Below are positions 23,342-36,085 of a DNA stretch of 64,000 nucleotides, one piece after another. Under the pieces are notes generated by a model. The model had not been told where the DNA came from. It searched no databases and worked only from the letters and a program-made list of their open reading frames with translations. Numbering within the stretch: the first letter of the stretch is position 1; every line of letters starts with the position of its first letter. The translations under genes and the position numbers were made by a program. Source of the stretch: Tubiluchus corallicola (Eukaryota > Priapulida > Priapulimorpha > Priapulimorphida > Tubiluchidae); the NCBI GenBank assembly GCA_030141605.1, contig JAQGDQ010000697.1:1-64000 (forward strand), in the 5' to 3' direction.

Positions 23342-24402
23342 GTAAGTAAAAACAAAAAAAATAATTTCTTAATGTCAGAGATACTTTTAATCTGTAGTAA
23401 TGCAAAGAAAAACTAGTTACATTATTTCCTAGTTTCTCAGAAACATTGTATTTCAGTGCACAATTCTAATTGATTATTTAAACCCTAAACATTTGATTTG
23501 TTGCAATTACCATAATACTACATCGTTCCACATATTTTCCCTCCTCCTTGAAGTATTATGTGTAGTTACAAAATACTTGAGAGGATAATTTAAACGCCAA
23601 ATACCCTTTGGAAAGCTTATTTTGTGTTAGCACACCACAAACAGTTTCAGTAGAAGCAATTAAACTCAAACGACGTCAACACTACACACAAACAACAAAA
23701 GGAGACAAACAACTGCAAATCATTCATTCTACAACGGCACACACATACAAAATTACCACCAACAGAAAAAGGTCATCAGGTGAAATTCAGATTTCTGTTC
23801 CTACTCACCATCTTCAACCTCCATTCAACTCAATGGATGAAATACAAGAACTATGCAGTTAAAATCAGCACCTAATCAATTATACCATTTTCCTCCTAAG
23901 CAAAATTATGTTGTTGGAAAGTTTGTGTAAAACTCTGCTCATGGTAACAGCTGCTCTTCATTGGTGCAATGCCTGTTAAACTCTCATTCTATGTGTGTAA
24001 AGCTTATTCATATTTTTACCTAAACTTTGTAAAAGTTTTAAAGATTATCTGTTTATTAACTATGAAAATGAATTTAGTTGCTACAATTATTATGCAATTA
24101 TTAAGTTCAATTACTATTTTAGACATACGTAATTTACTGCAAATAGTGGTCATATGCTTGCTACTGTAGCAGAGAATGTGAACCGACAAAGTAATGCTGT
24201 CACACTGTATACATGTTACTTATATGTACAATTTATATGACATACCTGCTTACATATATATATATTATGTATGCATAATCATATATCTGTATATGCTCAC
24301 TTGGTTATAATATTCTATTTTTAAGTTCAGTTGATACATTACACATATTAGTCATTGCAGCAAAATCTGAATTCCTTATTTTCAAGTTTGTATTTTTTGC
24401 AG
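23342..24402 (+). other. Gene B intron 1
   Basis: Similar to gene A intron 1 but longer. It carries the seed sequence AATCTGTAGTAATGCAAAG near 23390-23408, which is the single-copy ancestor of the 37-bp repeats in gene C intron 1. It also has the TGCTGTCACACTGTATACATG block near 24195. The frame at 23608-23862 has no family features. Confidence 0.6.
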
Positions 24403-24726
24403 ATGTGCGGAGTGAATCACAATATTTTGAACAAGAACCTGAGGATGTTGCTGCTTTTCCTGGAGATGACGTTGTGCTACATTGTGTAGTAAAAATTGGA
24501 GTTTTTCCCAGTCACACAGTTATCTGGTTTGTTAATAATAACCAGATTAATGTACCCCAAGAAGAAAACTATGCTTATATTGACAGTAGTCCTCCCACCA
24601 CTGGAAATTGGAGTATAAAGATTACAAATATAGATGTAAATCAACGTGATGGTGTCTATTACTGCCAAGTACAAGATTATGGTGATATAATTGAAAATTC
24701 ACGCGAAGGAGAAGTAACTGTTATTG
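24403..24726 (+). CDS. Gene B exon 2: V-like Ig domain
   Basis: 324 bases, phase 1-1, residues 18-125. Motifs: YFEQEPEDVAAFPGDDV, B-strand Cys in VVLHCVVK, Trp in TVIWFVNN, and NQRDGVYYCQV for the F strand. The acceptor TTTTTTGCAG and the donor GTAAGT are clear. The domain likely mediates ligand or homotypic binding, as first domains do in Kirrel/nephrin-type proteins. That role is inferred from family resemblance only. Confidence 0.92.
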
Positions 24727-25719
24727 GTAAGTCATCATTTTTAATTATCTTCTCTCAGCTTTGTGAATCAATAATTATACAATATAACATAAAATGCTTC
24801 CACAGAATATGATAATTGTTCAGATTTCATTTCTACATATTAGAGGTTAAGAAGTTTGTAAGTTTTACAGAAGGAAGTTAAAGTACAAATTGTCACAGTT
24901 TTGTAACGCAACACCTGCTGTGATACATCTACAGTTGATGATGATATAGAATCAGCTTTTGCATTCTCCTTTACATTGTTCATTAGTACTATTTCCAAAA
25001 AAATTTTAATTTTTAAAGTAAATAGTTCATATGTTAGTTGTAACCTGTGCCATTAAAGCTCAATTAGGTTGATTAAAAAATGCCCTCCTTTTTACATTCC
25101 GAGTAGCAATTCTACCATTGGTCATTGATGCTTAAATTTAACAAAAAACTTTATTAATAACTAATTAATTATTCAGCAATATTAGAAACATATTTTTAAT
25201 TTTTTCGAGGGCGATCCGGGAATTTCCATTATGTTGACCAAAAAAACTCATGGGACAACTTAATTATGGGGTGAGAATCGGCATATTTTATAATATGGGC
25301 TGCTATACATAAGTATTCGGTTTTTCCGTGATAATGATAAAATGTATTTTGTTCTCACTATGATTTTTTAAGGCTGTTTTTTTTTCATTATACTATGCTT
25401 GATGTTTATGAAATGTTAAAGAAAATCACATAAAATGCCCAAGTTTTTTGATTATAGATTTTCTGATGCTACACACAAGACAGGTAAATTTATGCAATAC
25501 ATATGCTGCATGCAAATACTTAACTTTAGTTTAAAGTTTTTTTTAAGATAACTCAATTTACTTTATTAATTTATTCACAATCTTTTGTTATAATTGCACG
25601 TGTTTGTTTTTTTTACGTATTGTAGACTGATAGATGTATTGCATAATGAAAATTTTTATTTTTTTTATTTTATATAGAAATACATGTAATATTTAATAAA
25701 AAATATTTAATTAATTCGT

Positions 25720-25750
<31 letters not shown>

Positions 25751-26892
25751 GTATAATGATATTAATTAAATATTTTTTGTTTAGTTACTTACTGTATCCA
25801 CAGATTGACATAGTTATTATTTATGACTTTTTTACTTTTTTCATTTGAGCATGAAATTAAATTGCATGTTATATTATTTTCCCCAAGTTTTTTGAGTCAT
25901 TAATTAACGTTCACCTGTAGCATGATCTGCATGACATCGTAAACATATTTATTTTACTTTTCTTGTTTTGTTTTTAACTTGAAATGAAACATTAAATGAT
26001 TATATACAGTTAATATGTATTTACAGCACTGCTCATAATACTATGTTAAATATATAATTTAATACTCTGCTTGGGGTGTCTGATTCGATAACTAATGTTT
26101 TTTTCCGCAACCCTGATCTTGTATTTCCTATAGGGCAATCAAAGAGGGGCATGGTACATTAGCTTTGTATTTTATTTCAGAAGGGATGTAGTATCATAGT
26201 CACTAAATACATAAATGCTGATCAGGCTGTGTCGGCATTTCTCTCCAGATAATATAACTTCACAGATACGAGTAAATGACCTGTGTCAAGTTGCCGTCTC
26301 TATCCGAGCAGTGTTAAACGAAGTTCATCGAAAAGCCCCTCGCTTAAACAGCTACAATTTTATTCACCTGTGTCCTATAGTTAACCTTGACTTAGATTCT
26401 GCATTATAGATGCGACAGGGCAGACAAGAGTGGGTCAGACAAAATTCAAAGGGGGGTTTGTTAGTAGGTACTTACATACTAACAAAATATCAATAATTTA
26501 TAATGCAGTTAAGTATTACTGCCAGTAGCTAAATATTATATATATATATCAGTTAATGAAACATACAATGTGAATGTTGCAAAAGCATAATGCGAGAACT
26601 ATTAAATGTAGAGCAAAACATGAAGTCCATGAAGGATAAATCCGACTGGTGAAAAATAAAAATTTTCCAGACTTAATGGGCACTTTGTCTTCTTTACTGT
26701 TACTGTTATACTGAAATTTCACTTTGCCTAAATGCTTAAAAGTATCTTTGATCATCCAGATTAGCCCACTGTTAACTGTGGCTCTAGTACAGAGTCTAAG
26801 AGGAGCACAAATTTGTATGGACATGTTGAATCACGTATTTTGTTCTATTCTACATTCTAGAATCAGTTTTTAGCACTAAAACTACTTTACAG
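24727..26892 (+). other. Gene B intron 2
   Basis: Both ends match gene A. About 25050-26600 is AT-rich sequence not found in gene A. It includes an (AT)n run at 25722-25745, and a block near 25085-25150 (CCGAGTAGCAATTCTACCATTG) resembles 48205-48270, a dispersed repeat. The 64-codon frame at 26215-26409 is unassigned. Confidence 0.55.
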
Positions 26893-27027
26893 TTTTGAGC
26901 ATGACACTTAATGGTACAGATGTAACAAATGAGCAAGAAGTCACAGTTAAAGCTGACGACACAAGTGAGGAATTTAAATGTGGAGCTCAAGGCGGGAATC
27001 TTAAACCTGTCATCAGCTGGTTTGTTG
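26893..27027 (+). CDS. Gene B exon 3: first half of split C2-type Ig domain
   Basis: 135 bases, phase 1-1, residues 126-170. Starts VLSMTLNGTDV and ends PVISWFVG. Contains the B-strand Cys (EEFKCGAQG) and C-strand Trp. N-G-T is a possible glycosylation site. It needs exon 4 to complete the domain. Confidence 0.9.
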
Positions 27028-29592
27028 GTATGTAAATTATAGGCTGTTACCTACATTTAGTCTTACATAAGTTATAAACAAATTTAGGTAAAAATGGCAC
27101 AGATAAAATCGGTACAGGAAAAAATTGCACAGTTAGCAAAATATGTGTTTAGGGTTAAGGTTACAGTGGGATATAATTATTTTTGTTTTTGTGTCTCTGC
27201 AAAGGAGGCTATGCTTCAAAAAATTTGTTTGTCTGTTTGTTTGGTTTTTTTGTCTGTTATGGGAGTAAGCTTATCACACAAAAACCATTTAACAGCTTTC
27301 CAAGAAACTTTTTGAAGAAAGGCGGGTATAGAGTGCCAAGATAGGAATCTTTTCCCTAGTTATTTCTTTTTCAAAATTACACTAAACACCAAAAACGTTT
27401 GTGGGACACTTCATGGAGGTTCCAGATGGAGTGTTTAATATTTTTTTTATTATCTCCACCAGTACACATAACTACGAGTTAGTGCCAAGTTCCACTTCGA
27501 GAAATTTTCACTTGTAAAACTGTGCAACGCTGTCTGTAACCTTTGCTTAGTAATGTGTGTAGGCTTATAAGGTGACTTGGTATGTATGTTGTTGGTCAGT
27601 AGTCAAACACTATGTGGGACATTCGTGCATTACTGATTATAAATACATTTTATAAATGTTTTGTGAGTCCTCTGGTTATCTTTGTAATACCAATACATGT
27701 ACATGTTAGTATGTCTGTTTGTTTATCTTTACATTAAATGTTTTGAATGAAGAGAATCAGCCAAATAAATTTAGGATTGTTTGGCTTTGGCAGAGATCAC
27801 CTGCTTCCTACTGAGTGCATTTAATTTTTATTATACAAATCAGTTGCATCAAAACACGTGTCACTTTCTCTTGTGACATTTTTTCCTGTGACATTTTTTT
27901 CATGAAAAATCAGTCATTTTATATATCAAAGATAAGAAAAAGAAATTCCTATGTAAAATTAGTTTTAAGATGTCATATGTAAATCACAGGAAGATAAAAT
28001 TTAAAACTGGAAAAGTGAATGTAGAAGATTAATTTAAATTTGTTTGTCAAAGTGTTACAAGTATGCCAACAACTGTAATATATAATTTTTACTTCATTGT
28101 TAAATTTGATGTACTATTGTTAAATATAGGCACTGTGTGCTACAAGTCAAAGCTATAGACATTTGGCTGAAATCAACCAAACAATTAATTGAATTAATTA
28201 AATAATTAGATACTGGCAATTGCAGGTTCTTACACTAGGTAACTATTAAAATTAGTCACCTAATTAATTATTAAACAACTATGTTAAACAAAATTCATTT
28301 ATTCATAGAGCCTATCTGAATTCCAGACCTCCTGATGTAGTACATGTGCAGGCTTTCAGATGTTTCCTCTGCAAAACCACTCATACGTTTTCTTTGTTTC
28401 AAATTATATGTAGGGAAATTGTGGCACATGACAGTTGTAAAGAGTGGTTCACAATTTCAAACCAGCCTGAATGAAAAACTAACCACAAAAACCCTTTTCA
28501 GAGTTCCAGTGATTGATGGTGATCGTGAAAAGGTCATATTAAGGTTATTGGCACTTTGCAACATTAGTCACGAGTTTGCATACATAGTCATCGATTTACA
28601 CCGACTACAACTTAGGCAACTTTGGAAAACAGCATCACGTCAGATTTACCTGTTTATTATTCAAACAATTTAATTTGGTGTGCCAGCTTTCCTCCTTCTT
28701 CTAGTATTGTTTTATTGACACCTGAAAATCTGCTTTGTTGATGTCCTTGTTCCTTGTTCTTAGTTGATGTGAACATTTCAGGATACAATCTGGGTGGCAC
28801 ATTGGTCCTTTCGTTGTTTATTTCTCTGTAATAGTTACAGTTCTTCTCTTGTCACACTGCTGTGTTCATCGTTGGGTTAGATACTTGCTCATCAAAGTGT
28901 TATTTAGCTCTTGTACATCTTTGAGATTTTTCAAACACATGTCAGTGTACTCGTTTAGTTTAGCCTCAACTTGTATCAATTTGCTCACTGTCCAAAATAA
29001 ATTAACTTCTTCTGCTGTGTGTTTTGGGACAGATCTCGTGCCATAAAATGAGTAATTCCACCACTGCAAAACAAGTCTAGATCTTTTAGTATGTGTAATA
29101 CATCATTCAGGTCAGCCTTATGTATTAATCTTATGTTTGACGTATGTTTATTTGGTTTTCCTGCCAAATGGTGACCATGGTGCTTCCAAAGACATTTTTT
29201 AGCTATCTTTTTTTGTGACAAATAAAAGTCAAGAATTATCCTCTTAGTGGATTATTTCCTGCTATCATCTCGGTAACAGTTGTAGTAAGACAGTGACTCA
29301 TTAACTACCAATGTGCTATTATCATCCCAATGTAGTCGGATGCCATAATTACCTGTATTGTCCAACACTAGTAAAGTGCAGGAAATCCAATAGTTTGACT
29401 TTAGTTTGACCAATAGCATATAGTCACATGATGGTACCAGTAATCTGACATGCAGTGCACCAGGCTAACGGTACCAATAACCTTTGACATACAAATGCAA
29501 ATTGCAATTACACGTAGTGCAATTTCAAAAAGGCTTATTGAAGGAACATGTTGAAATTGCTTTAAATTACTGATTTTGTAATACTGTTTCAG
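27028..29592 (+). other. Gene B intron inside the C2 domain, with a 2.2-kb insertion
   Basis: The matching gene A intron is only 331 bases. Similarity to it runs to about 27175 and resumes at about 29398 (TTGACCAATAGCATATAGTC), so roughly 2.2 kb was inserted here or lost there. The insert contains overlapping minus-strand frames (28866-29069, 28985-29221) and a plus-strand frame at 28344-28673. They may be the decayed remains of a transposon protein, but no diagnostic motif was recognised. Confidence 0.6.
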
Positions 29593-29760
29593 ATTCGGAA
29601 GATATCACGAATTCAGCAGTACAAGATGATGACGACATTAGTACACTGAATCATGCATTTAAACCTGGTGAAGATGGAGACAATGGGGCAGTTTTACAGT
29701 GTAGAGTGTCCGTGCCTGAGCTGGAATTGAAGTTTATCAATAAAACATTAAATGTGGAAT
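29593..29760 (+). CDS. Gene B exon 4: second half of split C2-type Ig domain
   Basis: 168 bases, phase 1-1, residues 171-226. Starts DSEDITNS, carries the F-strand motif GDNGAVLQCRV, and ends INKTLNVE. With exon 3 it gives a CD80-like C2 domain of about 100 residues, the expected second domain in a Kirrel/nephrin-type order. Confidence 0.9.
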
Positions 29761-31912
29761 GTAAGTTGTTATTGGTAATGCTAAATTGCATTTAAGTTGT
29801 TATCAGTGTTAATGGTAGTTACATATAGTAAAAATAAATTAAGAAGAATTAAGAAAAGCTACATTGTAAATAAAGAAACAATGATGCCTGTGTAACAAAG
29901 TAAAAATTATTGGTTAGTCGTGTACTCATACTTGATTTCAATGGAATTGATGGGCAAGAACATCATTTTTTAGTTTTTGTAATTTTTCGCTTATTATTGG
30001 GTGTAATGAACATGTTCACATTCTCCAAGAGTCCAGCAATGTGCATTTTTGCTATACTGACTTGCCATTTTTAAATATTACTGAAGCATCATCTGTAAAA
30101 GATCTTTTCGTAGTTTTATATAATGTCTTGAGAAGAACTCTTTCTTTTGGAAACAGAAAAACTAGTTACTAAGCCAAATGGTCACTTTTAAAAAGGTAGG
30201 CTTATTTAAGGCTCTATGACGTAGCATACGTTGTTAGACTATTGATTCGAGGTTTGAGTCCCTCTCATGTCAGCTTTTTACGAGTCATGCCTCCTCTTAA
30301 AAGACTCTTTGTCCACCTTCCTATGTTTATTCAGCCTTAATTGATTACCTCTGGAAAATAAATGTGACCAAACAATGGGCTAGACAATTCCACCTCTTTC
30401 CTCTTTGTGTACTAAAGCTGCCAAAATTGATGCCATGGCCATCTATGCCTGCTCAAGACCTTTCTGGCATGGTGCATATCTTTTCTTCTTCGAAAGAAGA
30501 TGGTGAATTTGTCTTCCTCTTTAACACTGGTGCCTAAATGGGGGATTTCAAACCTGTTGTTATTACTAATATATTATGGAAATGTATAGAAAAGGTAAGA
30601 AAAAGTGGCCAGAAAATAATAGATGACGATTCATATCATTATCAAATTGCTGTGCAATTCTAGGGAGTATCAGTTTGCATTCTGAAACTGTACCATTGCA
30701 GTCACTGTTGTTGATTTTGTTACAAAACATACCAATCAGCCTAAAACAATAATATGATCACTTTTTGAGCTACTTATGAACATTTGTTACTTCATATACT
30801 GATACACAAGTCACAAATCAAGTCCCAAATGGCAATGCAAGAGTGAACTGAGCACATCTGTGCATTAGAAAGAACAGAGATAGTGACTGATATTTTAGTT
30901 ATTTTTTGTAATGGTTCTACTCATTGAGGAAATTTAACATAGTAACAACATGTCATTACAAGTAGTTGCAAGCGATTAAATACTGCTTAGCATAAAGCAC
31001 TGCTTTGTATTGTTGAGAAATCTCTAAGCCGATGCTACCATTTATGCTAACTGTAGAAATATTTCAAAATTAATACAGACTTTTTTCCAAACAGGATGGC
31101 TATGACAATTAATTACTCGATGACACATTTAGATGTATCAACATTTCAATTAATTCCAGTGTATGGAAAATGTTATGAGCATTTCAGAGCATTAGATTAA
31201 AATATTTGCAAAAACTGCTATCATTTTAAAGTTTCAGCAATCGGAGGTTCCTTTGAAACGTTGAATTGTTTTGGTTTTACAATTACCTGTTAACAGTTGT
31301 CTCCAAAAAGGCTACATCATTGTTACAGCATTGTTATATAAATGTCGTTGAATGGCGTCAACTAGTTAAAGTATCGTTCTCCAAGTTGTAATTTGAAAAT
31401 TTACTATGAAGTGTGTTGAAACATTCTATACTGTTAATATGAATAAACTAAGCTAATATGAGAAGCTACAAGGTATTGAAATAGACGAACATATCGAAAT
31501 ATGGTACGAATCAGACGATGTATTTTCAAGACCTATTTGCCCACACTTTGTTCTTACATTTTGTGGTGACCGTCAACGGCACTACTGATAATGACCAATA
31601 GCTGAAGTTAATGAATAGCATTTTACTGAAGCTGGTGTGATCTGTGTCCAAACTACTTTTTTACCTCCACCTTTGGAGGAAGAGTAATTTGTAAATTTCC
31701 TTTAACTTTGATGCTGTTGTTGGCTATAAATTTCGTTTGAATTATCATACATAATAAGTTTGTATGCTAACTAATGTGTTTGTGTCAAATTCAGATTTTC
31801 CAATCATCTGTATCTTTTATTTTACAATATGCTTCATTCTACATTTTAACTACAAGAAATAAATGTGGTTATTCAACTAAACAAATATAAATTTGCATTT
31901 TTAATGATGCAG
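29761..31912 (+). other. Gene B intron between C2b and I-set exons
   Basis: About 2.15 kb, mirrored by gene A 11062-13138 with many substitutions and small indels. Holds the tRNA-like block at 30210-30269. No other element is seen. Confidence 0.6.
30210..30269 (+). ncRNA. tRNA-like head of a SINE or tRNA relic, gene B copy
   Basis: Counterpart of 12641-12700 with one change in the anticodon arm (GACTATTG against GACCATTG). Box A-like TAGCATACG and box B-like GGTTTGAGTCC are present. Because it is found at the same intron position in both arms, the insertion predates the inverted duplication. Confidence 0.5.
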
Positions 31913-32173
31913 ATATGATGCAAAATTTCAACATCAAAATTCTTCAAGGAAAAGAAACTGTTGTCATTGGTGACACACTAGAACTAGAATGTGAAGCTGA
32001 TGGGAATCCTGAGCCCACGGAGTATGAATGGAGTAAAGATAAAAATGATTTACCTGAAACAACCAGAATTCTCAAAAGGGGTTCAGTTACATTGGACGAT
32101 GGAGGTAAATACAAATGTGAAGCAAGTAACAGCATTGGTAGTGGAACTGCGGAGGTAGACATAATAGTTAATG
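31913..32173 (+). CDS. Gene B exon 5: I-set-like Ig domain
   Basis: 261 bases, phase 1-1, residues 227-313. Canonical features: LELECEADGNPEPTEYEWSK and LDDGGKYKCEASNSIGSG. Starts YMMQNFNIKI and ends VDIIVNG. It has the standard B-F cysteine pair, unlike the four domains that follow. Confidence 0.92.
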
Positions 32174-33319
32174 GTAAGTTTGCTCACTCTAGTAAATAGA
32201 CCCTAAAACATTTATTCTTTTTGTTTTTGGCTAACAACTTGAAAGATGTTTTTTTTAAATATCTGAAGATGTGTGTTTACATAAATGTTTGCACTTTGCA
32301 ATATATTTGTCGGGATGCTGAAACAAAGAAAAGAATGACAGTTGACTGTCAGTTCAATGCCGAAGTTTTAACATTTTCGTTATTTAGTATTTTGCTGGCT
32401 ATGTCGATTTCTTTGTTTCTATAGTCGCGTTACTTCATACAGATACCATCACATCTCTCTCTTTCTTTCTATTCTCCTTTAACTTTTCTTTTCTACTCCT
32501 TTACTGATCTTTTCTACTTCACTCAATCCACATTCATTTGGGGTGCTCTGAACAATTAATTACTTCTTGAGTACAACATTGGTCATTTGCAGCTTGGCAT
32601 GTTGTGTACATAATAATAAGTATGTTATTAATATACTTTGAAGTGCTATACTGTAATGATCGTTGTGGATATATTTAAAAAATAAATAAAATAAATAATA
32701 ATGAATACTTGGCACTATGAAGCTACTTAATGAAGTCTAGCTGCTTTGAAAATGTTCTTCAACAGTTTATTATAACCATGTAAGTTTTATTTTAGTTTGT
32801 CTTTGTCTGTTGTTTTTCGTTATTAAATGTTGTTTTTATAACAGTGTAACCTGTTGTATGGTATTTAAAAAGAAATATTTACACCGCATTGATCCGTTTA
32901 ATATATTTTTAGAAATGCCCAATGTTTTTTATTGTTATTTTTTGTGATCTGGTTATTTTTAATATACACCTTAACACACGGCGGCAAAACCTGTTTTATA
33001 TAGATAACAGTGACTTGACTGACACTTAGCTTATTATCAAAGATAATCCTCTAAGACTGGACACTAAATGACCGAGGTGTCGCCCCTTCTTCGAATGCAG
33101 ATACATTCTCTCTTGATGGGGTTTAAATGCAGGCAGTATGGCAGTTGGAACTGTCTAAATCTTTATATCAATTCACTAACCTGAGTTACCAGTACTTATC
33201 TTTCAGCTAAGTTTGTGCTGCTACCATTCAGCTATTCTTATTGATCTCTTGTTTAAAGTAATCAATGTTTTAGTAGAAAGTGTCACAATTTACCTGATAA
33301 AAATTTGTGTGCAAATCAG
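32174..33319 (+). other. Gene B intron between I-set and alpha exons
   Basis: 1.1 kb, matching the alpha-proximal part of the gene A intron (about 6606-7600), including a pyrimidine-rich stretch near 32450-32520. No gene is seen; the frame at 32221-32424 has no domain. Confidence 0.6.
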
Positions 33320-33670
33320 GTGGACCGCGGTTCCTGGGAGAACATGACTGTACAACTGAAGCAGAAGTTGGAAAAAGTGTGACGCTGGAGTCTGCTGTCT
33401 TCTGTTCCAAGCCAAAGTTTAGTTCTGCCTCTTGGATGTGGGATGTAGATAAAGTTATTAGCCATAATGATGCTGGTGAAGAAACTTACAATGAACGAAT
33501 CTTTTCAACTCTAACTGATGCTGAAGGAGGTCAGTCAACTGAAGATTGTTTCAAAGCCAAACTTCGCATCTTAGAACTTAATAGAGATGATTTTGATGAT
33601 GGAAAAATTACATTCACTGTGGAGAATGTCGTCAGTGAGGTTGATGTCAATTGCAGTATAGATATATTAG
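33320..33670 (+). CDS. Gene B exon 6: W-x-W Ig-like domain alpha
   Basis: 351 bases, phase 1-1, residues 314-430. Four Cys: C324 (EHDCTTE), C342 (AVFCSK), C390 (EDCFKAK) and C425 (VNCSID). The W-x-W motif is W352/W354 (SASWMWDVDK). The F-strand place where Ig domains have Cys is F412 (DDGKITFTVEN). The hydrophobic pattern, Trp position and D-x-G turn support an Ig fold, while the cysteine layout is not the usual B-F pair. Confidence 0.85.
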
Positions 33671-35102
33671 GTAAAGGACGCAAAAGTTCTATTCGTGTGT
33701 TTACATGTGGTGCTAATGTATTGCATTGCTTGCAAGATTGTAGCAAATGTCTCTTGCTTTGCTTGTTTTCAGCTCTGTAACAACTGATTTCTGCCTACGT
33801 TTTATTCTGGAATGAAAGTCGTGTTAACAAAAAGCGTAAAATGTTTCGATGCTTTGAAGTTTTGCAAGTCTATCATTTCACCAACTAAAATGTAAATGTT
33901 GTAACAGAGAAGTTACATCCCAAACATTTCTGCAGTTTTTTGTAGTTTCTTTATTCCTTGTGTGAGAAAATATCCTCCAGTTGAACTATTTTATCTCATA
34001 GTGTCTTTATCTGACTCTTATGTACATTTTCCACTGATCCTGCTTGAAGTATTATAATTGCCCTTTTTATTACTGCAGACTCCTAGTTCATTATTTGTGA
34101 TAGTTTAGTAACATGGACTTTCCTTATTGTTCTGTTTACAATCGGTTAGGTGATTTTTAATATATCTTAGATTTAATCAAACACATCAATAGTAAAAACA
34201 TGTAATATATTTAGTTGCAACAGAAATTTGGCTCTTTCTGTTTACAGCTGCATCAATGGTATACATTCAACAATGCTTCTGAATATCATACTTATTTTGC
34301 AGTCTTGTATCTGTTACTTTGCGTGCTGTTTTTTTAGAGACGACTGCTTGACATACGATAAGCTCTTCCTTTAACAGAACTTTGCGTTTTTAAGGAAATT
34401 TTCATATACACTACACACAGATGTTGTTTAGTTAGTGGGCTCATCATCTGGGATTTTGCTTTACATTTTTGTGTCTTGGTGGCTGGCAAACTAGTGCTCA
34501 GGCGGCTCAGTTAAAAGCGAGCTTGTGGCATCAACTTGTATGGTTTTAGAATATTTTGCTGTTTGTCTTGACTTGTGGTTTTTACTTAAAAGTCCAGTAC
34601 TTTTCATGTCTATAACCACTGGATGCAATCATTTGGTAACAAAAACAGCAGAGAAAGTCTAAATTCAACTCCAAAAGATTTTTTTTCCTTGAACAATCTT
34701 CAAGCTGGTTGTTTAAAGAAAAAAAAATTGTGGCTTTGATAGACTTTGTTTGTTAATTTTTGTCGGAACATGTCAGTGTTTATTTGCTTTTTTATGCTAT
34801 AATGTGCTTTTAAAATGCCATTGGAAAAAATCTTTGTCAGTGCTGCACCTTAATCCACTGTTTTGTTATAATAAACGACATATAGAAGTTACAGACTCAT
34901 TCATTATCAGATCTGTCCTTGCTTGTAATATGTGAGAAAGCCAAATTTGTGTTAATTTATAATTTTGTTATGTTAAAAACCTTTTGTATAATATTTCTAA
35001 CAATATCTTGGTATCGGACATGCAAGTAAACTAGATTACGTAATCATTAAACATCCCACAAGAAGCATAAATAATAAAAGCTTTTATACCGAATGCCTGC
35101 AG
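33671..35102 (+). other. Gene B intron between alpha and beta exons
   Basis: 1.4 kb, mirrored by gene A 4800-6254 and 2521-3975. The 61-codon frame at 34750-34935 corresponds to an 81-codon minus-strand frame in gene A (2605-2850). Its borders are not conserved and it lacks features of a real exon. Confidence 0.55.
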
Positions 35103-35459
35103 GTGAGCCAAACTTTTTAGAAGAAGGTGACTGTTCTTCTGAAGGAGCTTTGGGAGAAAGTGTAACACTGGAATCTGGTGTTTTCTGCTCCAATCCTAAA
35201 TTCGCTTCTGTTAGCTGGACGTGGGACGATGATAAAACTATTAATCATGATGATATTGGCGAAGAGTCTTATAATGAAAGAGTTACCTCAAAATTAGTAT
35301 CTACTGCTGGTGGTCATTCACAAGAGGAATGTTTTACAGCTGAATTTTATGTATCGGAGCTTACACAGGAGGACTTTGAAAATAAAGAAACCCTTCTGAA
35401 ATTCGTTGTTAAAAATAGCATTGGCGATAAAGAATTGACCTGTCAAATAGATATATCAG
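35103..35459 (+). CDS. Gene B exon 7: W-x-W Ig-like domain beta
   Basis: 357 bases, phase 1-1, residues 431-549. Starts GEPNFLEEGDC. Four Cys at 441, 459, 507 and 544 match those of alpha. W469/W471 form SWTWDDDK. The F-strand Cys position is F531. About half the residues match alpha, so the two arose by internal exon duplication. Confidence 0.87.
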
Positions 35460-36085
35460 GTATCCAAGGATTCTATGTATATGTGGTGTTGCTTGGTAGT
35501 GCAACATGTGGTTAGTTCTATGTGGGTAGCTTGCAGGTTTATGCTGGCAAAATGTCATGCAAAACAAACATACTATAACACTGACTGCATCACAGAAAGA
35601 AAAAAGCATAAACAGGTGATAAAATACCTTGATTAGGTGTGCTATTAGTGCTAATAAAAAGGTCTTGCTTGAACTTCAGTTCAGTTTTACCCACGTAAGC
35701 TGTTATAAGATCCTCTGTCTAACATTTTTATCATTAATGTAAATCGAAATGATCATAATGGCCTAGCCACTGGTCAGTGTAGGAATGCGTGCATCATTTT
35801 CTTTGTCTTTTTAACTTGTTGAGTTTATCAGCATCACATTTCAGCACCTGTGGCATTTTTATTTTAATCTATTTTATTTACAAGAACTTTCTTAGTTCAG
35901 TTATTATGTCGATGTCATTGCACTTTCCGGTTTGCAAACAATAATCTACAACAGTTGCTGTAGCAAGCATTAGCAATCGCTTTTAATTGCAGTTACTTTC
36001 TAGTTTTGCATGAATTATAGGTTTCTTTTCTACGCACGTGCATGAAATTCACTCTATACTGCATGGCATAATTTTGTTCTGGTAG
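35460..36085 (+). other. Gene B intron between beta and gamma exons
   Basis: 626 bases. The first roughly 460 bases match gene A 1700-2163, after which similarity to the left arm stops (right-arm breakpoint near 35920). No other element. Confidence 0.6.
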
